A stretch of DNA of 64,000 nucleotides, from assembly GCA_030445275.1 (NCBI GenBank), contig JAUCSE010000040.1, positions 1-64,000 of the forward strand. Reading direction: 5' to 3'. This DNA is from Mucilaginibacter sp. GTDB taxonomy: Bacteria > Bacteroidota > Bacteroidia > Sphingobacteriales > Sphingobacteriaceae. The first letter of the stretch is position 1, and the number at the start of each line of letters is the position of its first letter. The translations under genes and the position numbers were made by a program. Positions 54,773-63,143 of the stretch are shown here, piece after piece. A model generated the notes under the pieces. That model saw nothing but the letters and a program-made list of their open reading frames with translations, was not told the DNA's origin and ran no database searches.

Positions 54773-56002
54773 TCACCTCAAAGCTATCAGATCGCAGCTG
54801 CTTCCCGGTTCCTGCGGTGTGATATATACGCCGTTATTGATATTAACCGGATAGGTAAAATGCTTTTGTAGGTGTGGTATATGTTCTAAAAACAATGCCT
54901 CGTGTCCTACTGAGATGTGATTGAACAATACCAGGTGCTGATGCAGCTGGCCCATATCGCCCACATGTGGCACTACGGGTACTCCATATTTTTTACACAG
55001 CAGGCTAACCGTAATAAATTCGCTTACCCCACCTACCCTCACGGCATCAACCTGTATAAATGACGCGGCTCCGGTTTGCAGATAATTTTTAAATATGATC
55101 TTGTTAGGCACATGCTCGCCCAGGGCTAGTTTCACGGGAGCTACAGCGTCAGCCAGGGTTTTGTGGGCGAGTACATCATCCGGATGCGTTGGCTCTTCAA
55201 CCCAATATGGGTTCATGCTCTTGAATTTATTACAGATGGAAATGGCCTGGGGCAGGTTCCATTGCTGGTTGGCATCAAGCATCACTTTCACGTCGTCGCC
55301 GGCTACTTCCCTTACAATATGGGCGCGGCGTATATCCCGTTCAGGATCAACAGAGCCTACTTTCAGCTTCATCGCGGTAAACCCTTCTTCCAGCGCTTTT
55401 TTGCAGTTTTCTCGAACTTTCTCGTCCGAATAGTTAAACCAGCCGATGGAGGTATCATAACCCGGGTATCCTTTTTCCAGAATATTTAACCGCTGGTTAC
55501 TGGTTGCTTGCTGCGACCCAAGCATTTGAATAGCTTGTTCACGGCTCAGCTCATCTTCCAGATACGACAGATCAAGTGTAGCTACAATTTGCTCAGGCGA
55601 AAGATCGGTCAGCAATTTCCACAGGGGCACACCTCTTTTTTTAGCCCACAGATCATAGCAGGCATTGGTAACCGAGGCAAGCGCCAAATGCACTACACCT
55701 TTATGTGGCCCCAGCCACCTGAATTGCTGATCATTGGAAAGCTGATTAAATAGCTGACCAAAGTTGGCCATCGTTTCTTCAATATCTTTACCAACAAGCT
55801 TATCGGCATAGTACTGAGCAGCCTTGCAAACCAGATCATTACCTTCGCCTAGTGTAAAAGCGAAACCCGTGCCTATTAAACCGCTATCGTCAAACAAACG
55901 GGTTACCGCGTATGAATAAATTGGATCTTTATGTATAGCATCGCTTCCAGCACTCCCATCAAGCGCGTAGCGCACATCATCAATCTTAATATTTTTTATC
56001 AT
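54773..56002 (-). CDS. L-fuconate dehydratase (enolase superfamily)
   Basis: This converts L-fuconate to 2-keto-3-deoxy-L-fuconate in the non-phosphorylated fucose pathway (EC 4.2.1.68). The N-terminal capping domain shows GSDAIHKDPIYSYAV and GFAFTLGEGND, then FRWLGPHKGVVHLALASVTN, which parallel the Xanthomonas enzyme as I remember it. The barrel has the KxK base (Lys212/Lys214 in AMKLKVGS), the metal ligands in DANQQW, WVEEPTHPDD and GEHVPN, and the catalytic His346 in PHVGDMG. The end, LEHIPHLQKHFTYPV, is also family specific. It follows the SDR gene by 4 bp. Confidence 0.93.
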   Translation of the reverse strand: MIKNIKIDDVRYALDGSAGSDAIHKDPIYSYAVTRLFDDSGLIGTGFAFTLGEGNDLVCKAAQYYADKLVGKDIEETMANFGQLFNQLSNDQQFRWLGPHKGVVHLALASVTNACYDLWAKKRGVPLWKLLTDLSPEQIVATLDLSYLEDELSREQAIQMLGSQQATSNQRLNILEKGYPGYDTSIGWFNYSDEKVRENCKKALEEGFTAMKLKVGSVDPERDIRRAHIVREVAGDDVKVMLDANQQWNLPQAISICNKFKSMNPYWVEEPTHPDDVLAHKTLADAVAPVKLALGEHVPNKIIFKNYLQTGAASFIQVDAVRVGGVSEFITVSLLCKKYGVPVVPHVGDMGQLHQHLVLFNHISVGHEALFLEHIPHLQKHFTYPVNINNGVYITPQEPGSSCDLIALR

Positions 56003-56006
56003 TTTT

Positions 56007-56804
56007 TTAGATCTGGTTTAACTGGGTTGATTGCTTTATAACTCTCCGGTAACCTAACTCCGCACCACCTGACACCGGTAAAATACAGCCCGTAATAAAA
56101 CGTGCCTGTTCAGATACCAGGAACAAACAGGCATCGGCCACTACATCCCCTTCGGGGCAATAACCCAGGGCATGTATTTCGTCAAGGTAATTTTCAATGG
56201 TCGGCGAATCAGGTTGCTGTTGACTCCAGGCACGCAGCATGGGTGTCCAAACACCCGCCGGGGCAACGGCATTTACCCGGATACCATAAGGTGCATAATC
56301 AAGTGCCATTGATTTGGTAAGCGCGTTTATGGCACCTTTGGTGGCGCTGTATGCTGCATGTATCTCTTGGCCAATATCTCCTACCAAGCTACTGGTATTC
56401 AGGATATTTCCTTTTGTTTTTTTTAGCTCTTCAATACCAAATTTGGTAGTATTATAAATGCCCTTCACATTTACATTAAACAGGTTGTTCCACTCATCCT
56501 CGGTAGTATCATGAATTGCCTTTGACGGGTTAGATATACCTGCATTATTGTGGATCACATCAATTTTCCCAAAGGTGCTTAAAGTTTCAGTAATTGCCTG
56601 CTGTACGTTATCTGCTACAGATACATCGGTCTTTATAAAAACTATTTCCGCACCAGGCAACTTTTTCCGGGCCTGTGTAATGCTTGCTTCGGAGTTGGAG
56701 ATAATACTAAGTTTTGCTCCTGCCGCATGATATATTTTGGCACACTCAAAGCCAATACCTTCAGTACCGCCGGTTAAAAAAATCACTTTGTTTTTTAGTA
56801 GCAT
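56007..56804 (-). CDS. SDR dehydrogenase, probable L-fucose dehydrogenase
   Basis: The 265-residue classical SDR has the cofactor motif LTGGTEGIG (about residue 11), the NNAG motif in IHNNAGISNP, and the catalytic Tyr152-x-x-x-Lys156 in YSATK. The PAGVWTPMLRAWS loop and the end GGAELGYR resemble L-fucose dehydrogenases. 2-Keto-3-deoxy-L-fuconate dehydrogenase, also an SDR, is the main alternative. It is the first gene of the fucose operon, 4 bp before fuconate dehydratase, with operator C 148 bp upstream. Confidence 0.8.
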   Translation of the reverse strand: MLLKNKVIFLTGGTEGIGFECAKIYHAAGAKLSIISNSEASITQARKKLPGAEIVFIKTDVSVADNVQQAITETLSTFGKIDVIHNNAGISNPSKAIHDTTEDEWNNLFNVNVKGIYNTTKFGIEELKKTKGNILNTSSLVGDIGQEIHAAYSATKGAINALTKSMALDYAPYGIRVNAVAPAGVWTPMLRAWSQQQPDSPTIENYLDEIHALGYCPEGDVVADACLFLVSEQARFITGCILPVSGGAELGYRRVIKQSTQLNQI

Positions 56805-57152
56805 ATTATATGTTATAATTGAAAATAAGGCATCGTATTCTATGCGTTAACTATATAGTTAAATCACAAAGCTTCTTAAAACTTAAAACGTACCTGGTTT
56901 AATTGGTTGTTACTGAACAATCAAAAGTAACTGCCCTTATTTTACCTTGTAATAGGTAAAACATTTTTTTTAATGGATTATACCACTAAAAACTACCTGT
57001 AAGATGTGGTTTATTGGCAAAACACTATGGATGGTTTGCAATACGCCCTAAATGATTGTTTATGCAAATTGTTTTATCTATAATAGCACTTAATATTACA
57101 GTATAAAATCTGTTATAATGTAATATTCCATTATAAACCTATTATAACTTTC
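56805..57152. other. divergent promoter region of the fucose operon and its AraC gene
   Basis: This 348-bp gap holds both promoters. It contains operator C and a perfect 16-bp palindrome TTAACTATATAGTTAA (56847-56862) 43 bp before the SDR start. Near the AraC start, read on the minus strand, ATAGGTTTA and ATGGAATAT lie 11 bp apart (57132-57145 region), which could be a weak autoregulatory site. Confidence 0.6.
56952..56982. promoter_or_regulatory. 21-bp-phased direct-repeat operator, site C (fucose operon / araC)
   Basis: ATAGGTAAA at 56952 and ATGGATTATA at 56973 are direct half-sites 21 bp apart, 148 bp upstream of the SDR start and 171 bp upstream of the divergent AraC start. Confidence 0.65.
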
Positions 57153-58055
57153 ATGAGTAGCAGCTTAAAAAGACGAGATGGCTTTATAGGGGAAAAGCTG
57201 ATGGGTATCCCCCAAAAAGTACTAAAGGAGGCCAAAGAAAGAGACCCAGAGCTATTCCCTATTTACATTACCCAGATAGGTTATTTCCCCAAGGCAACTT
57301 TCCATTACCGCGAACGCAGAAAGGGCTGCGAGGATAATATTTTGATTTATTGCCTGCAAGGAAAAGGGCATTATATATTAGATAGTAAACGCTATGAAGT
57401 AAGTTCCAATCAGTTTATCATCATACCTGCTACAGACAAATACATGCGTTATTGGGCCGATAAGGATGACCCATGGACAATTTATTGGGTGCATTATACC
57501 GGCGATAATATTGATAATTTTAACCGGTCGCTCAATCTGAGCATTACCAAAGGCCCTGTACAAATACCTTTTAATGAGAAAACCATAGAAATATGGCAAA
57601 ATATTTATCAAACCCTTGAAATGGGATATAGCATCGAAAACCTGTGCAGCGCCAGTTTTTGTCTATATCATTTAATTGCTATCCTCTTATTTCCGCAGCG
57701 GCATATTCAAAGCGATAAGGAGGAGGATGGCGATATCATTACCAAAACCATCAACAATATGCGCGATAACCTGAGCAAGAAACTTACTGTTGAGGATATG
57801 GCTACTAAGCACAAATTATCGGTATCGCACTTTTCCAACATTTTCAGAAAAGCTACGGGCATGCCCCCTATCGATTACTTTATTCATTTAAAAATGCAGC
57901 GGGCATGTCAACTGTTATATATTAATGACGACAAAATAAAAACAGTAGCGCTGGATCTGGGCTATGAAGACCCCTATTATTTTTCGCGTATATTTAAAAA
58001 GTATATAGGTAACTCGCCTGAACAGTATAGAGTTACGGCAAAAAATACGGGGTGA
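57153..58055 (+). CDS. AraC-family regulator of the fucose-glycan locus
   Basis: The 300-residue protein has an N-terminal cupin-like ligand domain (about 25-150, with ILIYCLQGKGHYILDSKRYE and FIIIPATDKYMRYW). The C-terminal double helix-turn-helix (about 200-295) contains LTVEDMATKHKLSVSHFSNIFR and VALDLGYEDPYYFSRIFKKY, then GNSPEQYR. There is no membrane segment. It is divergent from the fucose operon and is the likeliest protein to bind the 21-bp-phased sites. A sugar released from the glycan, perhaps L-fucose or L-fuconate, is the likely inducer. Confidence 0.9.
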   Translation: MSSSLKRRDGFIGEKLMGIPQKVLKEAKERDPELFPIYITQIGYFPKATFHYRERRKGCEDNILIYCLQGKGHYILDSKRYEVSSNQFIIIPATDKYMRYWADKDDPWTIYWVHYTGDNIDNFNRSLNLSITKGPVQIPFNEKTIEIWQNIYQTLEMGYSIENLCSASFCLYHLIAILLFPQRHIQSDKEEDGDIITKTINNMRDNLSKKLTVEDMATKHKLSVSHFSNIFRKATGMPPIDYFIHLKMQRACQLLYINDDKIKTVALDLGYEDPYYFSRIFKKYIGNSPEQYRVTAKNTG

Positions 58056-58067
58056 CAATCTCATGGT

Positions 58068-58140
58068 TGTCATGCTGAGCCTGTCGAAGCATGGTGGGCG
58101 GGCCTCTACGCGCGATCCTTCGACAAGCTCAGGATGACAG
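58068..58140. repeat. dispersed palindrome of the TGTCATGCTGAGC type
   Basis: TGTCATGCTGAGCCTGTCGA starts the left arm, and the right arm is its imperfect inverted copy (CCTTCGACAAGCTCAGGATG region). It lies between the converging AraC and GH92 genes and may act as a terminator. Translated on the minus strand it yields the familiar spurious peptide CHPELVEG...FDRLSMT. Confidence 0.85.
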
Positions 58141-58181
58141 GCCATCTTTATTGCTTCGTACCTCGCAATGACGCGTTTTTA

Positions 58182-60515
58182 TTAAATCCTCCCCCATGCC
58201 TTATTAGGTTTAGGCCCCATCACCAGCTCAAGTGTAGCACCTGATGCAATAGAGGCATAATTCAGGTAACATTTATGATAAGGCCGACCGTTCAATCTGG
58301 CACTTTGAATATAAATATTAGCAGGCGAATTACCTTTTGCTATAATGGTGAAAGCCTTACCCTTTGTGTAATTAGGATCAAGGTTGATCTTTACTTTATT
58401 AAACACCGGACTGGTGATCTCATAGCGCATATCACCCGGGCAAACCTGCGCTATACCGCTTGCAGCCAACACATACCAGGCCGACATTTGCCCCACATCC
58501 TCATTACCAACCAGGCCTTCCACTTTATTATGATAAGCCCGCTCACAAATAGCCCTTGTCCACTTTTGGGTTAACCAGGGAGCACCGAGCCGATTAAACA
58601 GGAACGGAATATGGTGCACAGGTTCATTGGCGTGGTTGTAATAGTCGTTCCAAAGCATATTTTTGGGTGCTTTGTCAAAAAGGTTGGTCAGGTCGGCAAT
58701 AGCCCTTTCATTTCCACCTAACAATTTAGCCAAACCAGGAATATCCTGCGGAACAAACCATCCCTGCTGGTATGGGTTACTCTCTACCGTGCCATAATTC
58801 TGCTTTAACCTACCTTCAACGGGCCATTCTTCCCAATCCCCATTTTCTTTTTTAGGGCGAAACCATCCTTTATCCTTGTCAAAAACATTCTGATAAGCCA
58901 GCGCCCGTTCCGAGTACTTTGCTGCATCATCCTTTTTACCGATAGTCTGGGCTATCTGCGCCACACACCAGTCAAAATAAGCATATTCCAGTGTACCGGA
59001 AATGCTGTTACCCCCGCCACTAAAACCTCGATTACCATTGCCATATTTGGTGGCGGTGTTTAAACTGTATTGGTAAGCCTTATCAATATCATAGCCTTTA
59101 ATACCCTTTTTGTAAGCATCGGCAATAACAGATATAGAAGGGTTGCCGATCATACAGCCGCTATAGGCATTCAATAATTCCCAACGGTCAAAATACTGCC
59201 TGCCGTTTTCTGTAGCCAGTGAGATCTGCGAATTGATGAGGTCATTGACCAAACCCGGATTGATCAGAGTTTGCAACGGCATCTGGCTCCTGAACACATC
59301 CCAACCGCTAAATATGGTTCTTTTAATAAAATGATCGGCTAAATGAGGTTTCAGATCGCCAGCGGGGTATTTCCCATCCAGATCCTGAAAAATGCGCGGA
59401 TCTATCATGGTATGATACAACGCGGTGTAAAAGTTATATTTTTCCTCAGTCGTGCCACCTGTTACCTGTATTTTTGATAGGGCCTTATTCCAAAGAGTCC
59501 GAGCCTGTTGGTGTACTTTATCAAAATCCCAGTCTTTAATCTCGGTTTCTAAATTAGCTTTAGCCCCTTCAATACTATTGTAGGAAATGCCCGCTTTTAA
59601 TATGATCTGTTCACCGGCATGCGTGGCAAAATCGGTATAAAAACCAAGGTGTTTACCTAATTTTTCCTTTACGTTAGGTAATATGGCAGCATGTGCTATC
59701 AGATCCTGATATTTTTCGCTCTCTACATCCTCTCGTTTACGGCTCTGATTATTGGGGATGTTTGCGCTCCAAACGCCGCATTCTTTTATAGGTTTGTTCA
59801 GTTGGGCATAAAAGTAAACGGTATAAAAGGCGTTACCGTCGCCATTGCCCCAACCACCACCAGCAGGGGTACATTTTATCCAACCTTGTATGGTGTGTTC
59901 ATCAACCACCTTTACATATTGGGTAATTGCTGTACCACCAACACGTCGGGCCAAATCAATCTGGATGCGCGATGAACTATTTGCAGGGAACGTAAATCTC
60001 ATGATACCACTATGCGGAGCCGCGGTTAACTCTGCCTTGATCTGATGATCGGTAAGCGTAACCGCATAATAACCCGCCGAAGCCTTTTCGCTTTTCTTAT
60101 CATAGTACGATCGATAACCATTGTGCTGCCCCTCTTTGCCCGCGCTGGTTCTTAATGAGCCGATGGTAGGCATCACCAAAAAATTACCGAGATCGCCATA
60201 CCAGCCCACACCACTCATTTGGGTTAGGGCAAAACCCTCTATAGTTTGATGCTCATAGCTGTATCCGGAACCATTATCGCCACCGGTTATAGTGTTTGGA
60301 CTTACCTGTACCATTCCAAAAGGTACGGTGGCACCCGGAAATGTTTTACCCAAACCAGCCGGATTACCCGCCGATTGCATATTGGTACTGGCCCCTATAA
60401 ACGGATTAACATAATCGGCTAATTGTTTTTGCTGCGCGAACACTGCAGTACCAACCGATACAGAAAGGCCTATGGTAATACCTATGGCTTTGATGATGTT
60501 ATTTATTCCAGACAT
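58182..60515 (-). CDS. exported GH92 alpha-mannosidase
   Basis: GH92 enzymes are calcium-dependent inverting exo-alpha-mannosidases. The signal peptide ends at AVFAQ (residue 28). The N-terminal beta-sandwich starts at LADYVNPFIGASTN, with FPGATVPFGMVQVSPNT and GFALTQMSGVGWYGDLGNF. The (alpha/alpha)6 domain has RTIFSGWDVFRSQMPL, QGWFVPQDIPGL, NHANEPVHHIPFLFN, and GNEDVGQMSAWYVLAASG with Glu672. All these blocks are family hallmarks. It has its own promoter with operator D, so alpha-mannose release belongs to the same response. Confidence 0.95.
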   Translation of the reverse strand: MSGINNIIKAIGITIGLSVSVGTAVFAQQKQLADYVNPFIGASTNMQSAGNPAGLGKTFPGATVPFGMVQVSPNTITGGDNGSGYSYEHQTIEGFALTQMSGVGWYGDLGNFLVMPTIGSLRTSAGKEGQHNGYRSYYDKKSEKASAGYYAVTLTDHQIKAELTAAPHSGIMRFTFPANSSSRIQIDLARRVGGTAITQYVKVVDEHTIQGWIKCTPAGGGWGNGDGNAFYTVYFYAQLNKPIKECGVWSANIPNNQSRKREDVESEKYQDLIAHAAILPNVKEKLGKHLGFYTDFATHAGEQIILKAGISYNSIEGAKANLETEIKDWDFDKVHQQARTLWNKALSKIQVTGGTTEEKYNFYTALYHTMIDPRIFQDLDGKYPAGDLKPHLADHFIKRTIFSGWDVFRSQMPLQTLINPGLVNDLINSQISLATENGRQYFDRWELLNAYSGCMIGNPSISVIADAYKKGIKGYDIDKAYQYSLNTATKYGNGNRGFSGGGNSISGTLEYAYFDWCVAQIAQTIGKKDDAAKYSERALAYQNVFDKDKGWFRPKKENGDWEEWPVEGRLKQNYGTVESNPYQQGWFVPQDIPGLAKLLGGNERAIADLTNLFDKAPKNMLWNDYYNHANEPVHHIPFLFNRLGAPWLTQKWTRAICERAYHNKVEGLVGNEDVGQMSAWYVLAASGIAQVCPGDMRYEITSPVFNKVKINLDPNYTKGKAFTIIAKGNSPANIYIQSARLNGRPYHKCYLNYASIASGATLELVMGPKPNKAWGRI

Positions 60516-60619
60516 GATTTATTACTAAGGTTGATGACCGATCAAATTGCATGGTACGAATTCCTACGGGCTAAACAGTTATTGGCCAGTAAAAATATAC
60601 CGGCCCCATGTTTATAAAC

Positions 60620-60650
60620 ATAGATTAAAACACAATATTGATGGATTATA
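60620..60650. promoter_or_regulatory. 21-bp-phased direct-repeat operator, site D (GH92)
   Basis: ATAGATTAA at 60620 and ATGGATTATA at 60641 are direct half-sites 21 bp apart, 105 bp upstream of the GH92 start. The second half is identical to that of site C. Confidence 0.65.
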
Positions 60651-60742
60651 AATGACGATAGCAAATTTATCATTAAGATTTGCTTTATGCTACCTTCCTT
60701 AGGGTATTAACGGAGATTTTACAATGGTTCCCTTATCTGATA

Positions 60743-61852
60743 TTATACCCGTGTTAGTTTTACCGGAGCTGTGTGGTAGGCATTCCATTGGCATACATAC
60801 ACATTTTTATCCTCATCCACACAAACATCATGACCATGCTGAAAAATTAGACTGGTGGATTGTAATGTAGGTTGCAAAACCCCGCTCTTATAAACAGGTG
60901 CCGCCCCTCCCGGGTTTGATACTACTTTATTATCGGCATCCAATATGGTTACAAAACCCGAATAATCAAAACGTTTGCCAGCAGCATCTTTTGACCAGCA
61001 TACACCGGCGTAAATATTCTGCTCATTAATCACCGCACGGCATACGTACATACCCGGCATATCAATGCGCTTAATGAATTTTCCGTCCAGCGTAAAAACC
61101 TTGAAACAGTTTTCCTCTCGCGAGGTACAGATCAGCGTGGGATTATTTTTATCACGGGTATCAACGGTTACACCGTGCGCGTTAACCAGGTTATGATCTT
61201 TATTAGTATTGTGATGACCACCAAAATGGCGGATGTATTGTCCTTTGCTGTTGTACTGGATAATGTAATCAGAACCATAACCATCGGCCACATAAATATC
61301 GCCATTTGGCGCTACCGCGGTTTCGGTTGGTTTAAACGGTTCATCATCTTTATATATACCAATAGTGCGCGGGTGACCAATGGCAAATATTAGTTTTCCA
61401 TCGAGCGTGGTTTTCAATACCTGGCCCGATTGACCGTAGTTATTGCCTGTTCTATCAAGCGCCCAGCCGCAATCAGTAAGTAGGAGAAAATCTTCGCCCC
61501 CTTCTTTGCTGATGGTTAAACCATGCCCCCCGGGTAAAGCGGTGCCCCAGTGATCCAGCAACTTGCCTGATTTATCAAATATCAAGATGTTGTTTTGCGT
61601 GTGATCACCCAACATAATCAAGCGACCTTTGCTATCCTGTACCATTTCGTGGCAATTAGCCAGCGGGTTACTGTTTACGCTTATTTTGGCCCAGTTCTTA
61701 TCAACTTTGTAGGTAAAGCCACCTTGTCCTATAGTTTGATCATCCGTTTTCATGTCTTTATGTAATATAGCAAAACTTTTCGCTGGCGCGGTTGCCACCA
61801 GGGCCGATGCAATAGCTGAGGTTTTTATAAAATTTCTTCTCGATTTCTCCAT
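60743..61852 (-). CDS. Tat-exported NHL-repeat beta-propeller protein
   Basis: The start MEKSRRNFIKTSAIASAL is a twin-arginine signal, ending near residue 29. Six-bladed NHL/peptidylglycine-lyase-like repeats fill about 45-369: SKGRLIMLGDHTQNNILIFD, GHGLTISKEGGEDFLLLTD, APNGDIYVADGYGSDYIIQY, NAHGVTVDTRDKNNPTLI and HGHDVCVDEDKNVYVCQW. These propellers bind ligands or act as lyases or lactonases. A fucono-lactonase role would fill a gap in the pathway but is only speculation, since the protein is exported. It is transcribed alone. Confidence 0.8.
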   Translation of the reverse strand: MEKSRRNFIKTSAIASALVATAPAKSFAILHKDMKTDDQTIGQGGFTYKVDKNWAKISVNSNPLANCHEMVQDSKGRLIMLGDHTQNNILIFDKSGKLLDHWGTALPGGHGLTISKEGGEDFLLLTDCGWALDRTGNNYGQSGQVLKTTLDGKLIFAIGHPRTIGIYKDDEPFKPTETAVAPNGDIYVADGYGSDYIIQYNSKGQYIRHFGGHHNTNKDHNLVNAHGVTVDTRDKNNPTLICTSREENCFKVFTLDGKFIKRIDMPGMYVCRAVINEQNIYAGVCWSKDAAGKRFDYSGFVTILDADNKVVSNPGGAAPVYKSGVLQPTLQSTSLIFQHGHDVCVDEDKNVYVCQWNAYHTAPVKLTRV

Positions 61853-61942
61853 GGTTTATTAATTGTTCTATTGTATGTACATAGTGCTAAGGTAATATAT
61901 TTCTCATAATTTTCACGGCTACTTTTATAACTACTGCCGCTT

Positions 61943-62061
61943 GTTATTTCGAACGAGGTACGAGGAGAAACTACCTCTTGAGCGATAGCGAAAAATCTTA
62001 TACTATTTGCAATGTTCGCTTAGCACATTTTATAAAATTTCTCACTATCGCTCGAAATGAC
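61943..62061. repeat. dispersed imperfect palindrome, copy 3
   Basis: This 119-bp element has GTTATTTCGAACGAGG on the left and CGCTCGAAATGAC on the right. It shares CTCTTGAGCGATAGCGAAAA and ATCTTATAC with copy 2. It occupies most of the 309-bp gap between the NHL gene and the second AraC gene. The ATGA at its right end creates a misleading upstream start for that gene. A short palindrome TATGTACATA (61874-61883) lies in the NHL promoter side; nothing else is seen in the gap. Confidence 0.85.
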
Positions 62062-62161
62062 ACTGTTTTTTATTTCGCAAATGCCCTATCAGTTTACACA
62101 AATCCGACTTTCAACCAACAATAAATCCCGATTTTATATAACTTGCGGATCCCTAATCATT

Positions 62162-63037
62162 ATGAATAAAAGTATTTTACGGTCAGCATTTTCCCTATTA
62201 AATACCGATCATGTTCATTTGAACAAAAACTGGAACTACAAAAATGTAACCAGCACTTTTTACCGTTTATATTTTATTGATGCCGGTGATGGTAATTTAT
62301 TCAATGCTGCCGAAACATTCAAACTGGAAGAAGGCTATTTATACCTGATACCCAGCTTTACTACCTGCAGTTATCACTGTGACGGCCATTTAAGCCAGTA
62401 TTATATCACGTTTTCAGAAGAGTCAGCCGATGGATCTTCCCTTTTTGCATCAAACAGGAAAATATTTAAAATAAAGGCCACTACAAATGATATTGACCAC
62501 TTCAAAAGAATCTTGCATTTAAACCCGAACAGGGGCCTACCTACTTCTCATAATCCAAATGTATATGAAAAACGGCCGATACTAAAAAACTTTGATGAAC
62601 TGAATGAGCTGATGCAGGTTTCGGCCTATGTAGAAACCTACGGATTATTATTACAGCTACTCTCCAGATTTATGGTTCCCGGACTTTTCCTGATGAAAGA
62701 CAACAGCATTATCCACTCCAAAATATCAGATGCTATTAATTATATACAAACCCATCTGCAACAAAACATTACCGTTGCCAATCTGGCAAAGCGGGCCAAC
62801 CATAACCCTGACTATTTTTCGAGACTATTTCATGAAAATACCGGCGAACGCCCCTTAACCTACATACAATCAAAAAGAATTGAAAGAGCACAACTGCTCC
62901 TGACCACTACCAATATGCCGTTTTATGAGATAGCAATTGAAACCGGGTTTGATAACCTGTCCTATTTTTCACGCATCTTTAAAAATATAACCAGGCAAAC
63001 GCCAACTGCGTATAAAAAACACAGCCTGATCATCTGA
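62162..63037 (+). CDS. second AraC-family regulator
   Basis: I start it at ATG 62162 (MNKSILRSAFSLL, 291 residues). The frame also reaches an ATG at 62057, but that codon lies in the end of a dispersed repeat and the added 35 residues look unrelated. The N-terminal cupin-like domain has FYRLYFIDAGDGNLF and EEGYLYLIPSF, with CHYHCDG-like metal-site residues (SYHCDGHLSQYYITF). The double helix-turn-helix (about 190-288) has ITVANLAKRANHNPDYFSRLF, and AIETGFDNLSYFSRIFKNIT. It may control the NHL and GH92 genes or act with the first AraC protein. Confidence 0.88.
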   Translation: MNKSILRSAFSLLNTDHVHLNKNWNYKNVTSTFYRLYFIDAGDGNLFNAAETFKLEEGYLYLIPSFTTCSYHCDGHLSQYYITFSEESADGSSLFASNRKIFKIKATTNDIDHFKRILHLNPNRGLPTSHNPNVYEKRPILKNFDELNELMQVSAYVETYGLLLQLLSRFMVPGLFLMKDNSIIHSKISDAINYIQTHLQQNITVANLAKRANHNPDYFSRLFHENTGERPLTYIQSKRIERAQLLLTTTNMPFYEIAIETGFDNLSYFSRIFKNITRQTPTAYKKHSLII

Positions 63038-63143
63038 TAAAATATAACATGAACGGGTAATACATTTAGTATATTCAAATTAAATATTTAGTTTTAAAAA
63101 ATTGATCACTATTAACAGTATCCAGGACTAACTGAATTTATAT

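Noticed and set aside
57915..58145. Minus-strand 76-residue frame with CHPELVEGSRVEARPP
   Set aside because: It is the translation of a dispersed palindrome overlapping the AraC 3' end. Peptides of this kind are recurrent artefacts, not proteins.
62057..62161. 35-residue N-terminal extension of the second AraC protein
   Set aside because: The ATG lies in the end of repeat copy 3, and the residues do not resemble an AraC cupin start. ATG 62162 is preferred.
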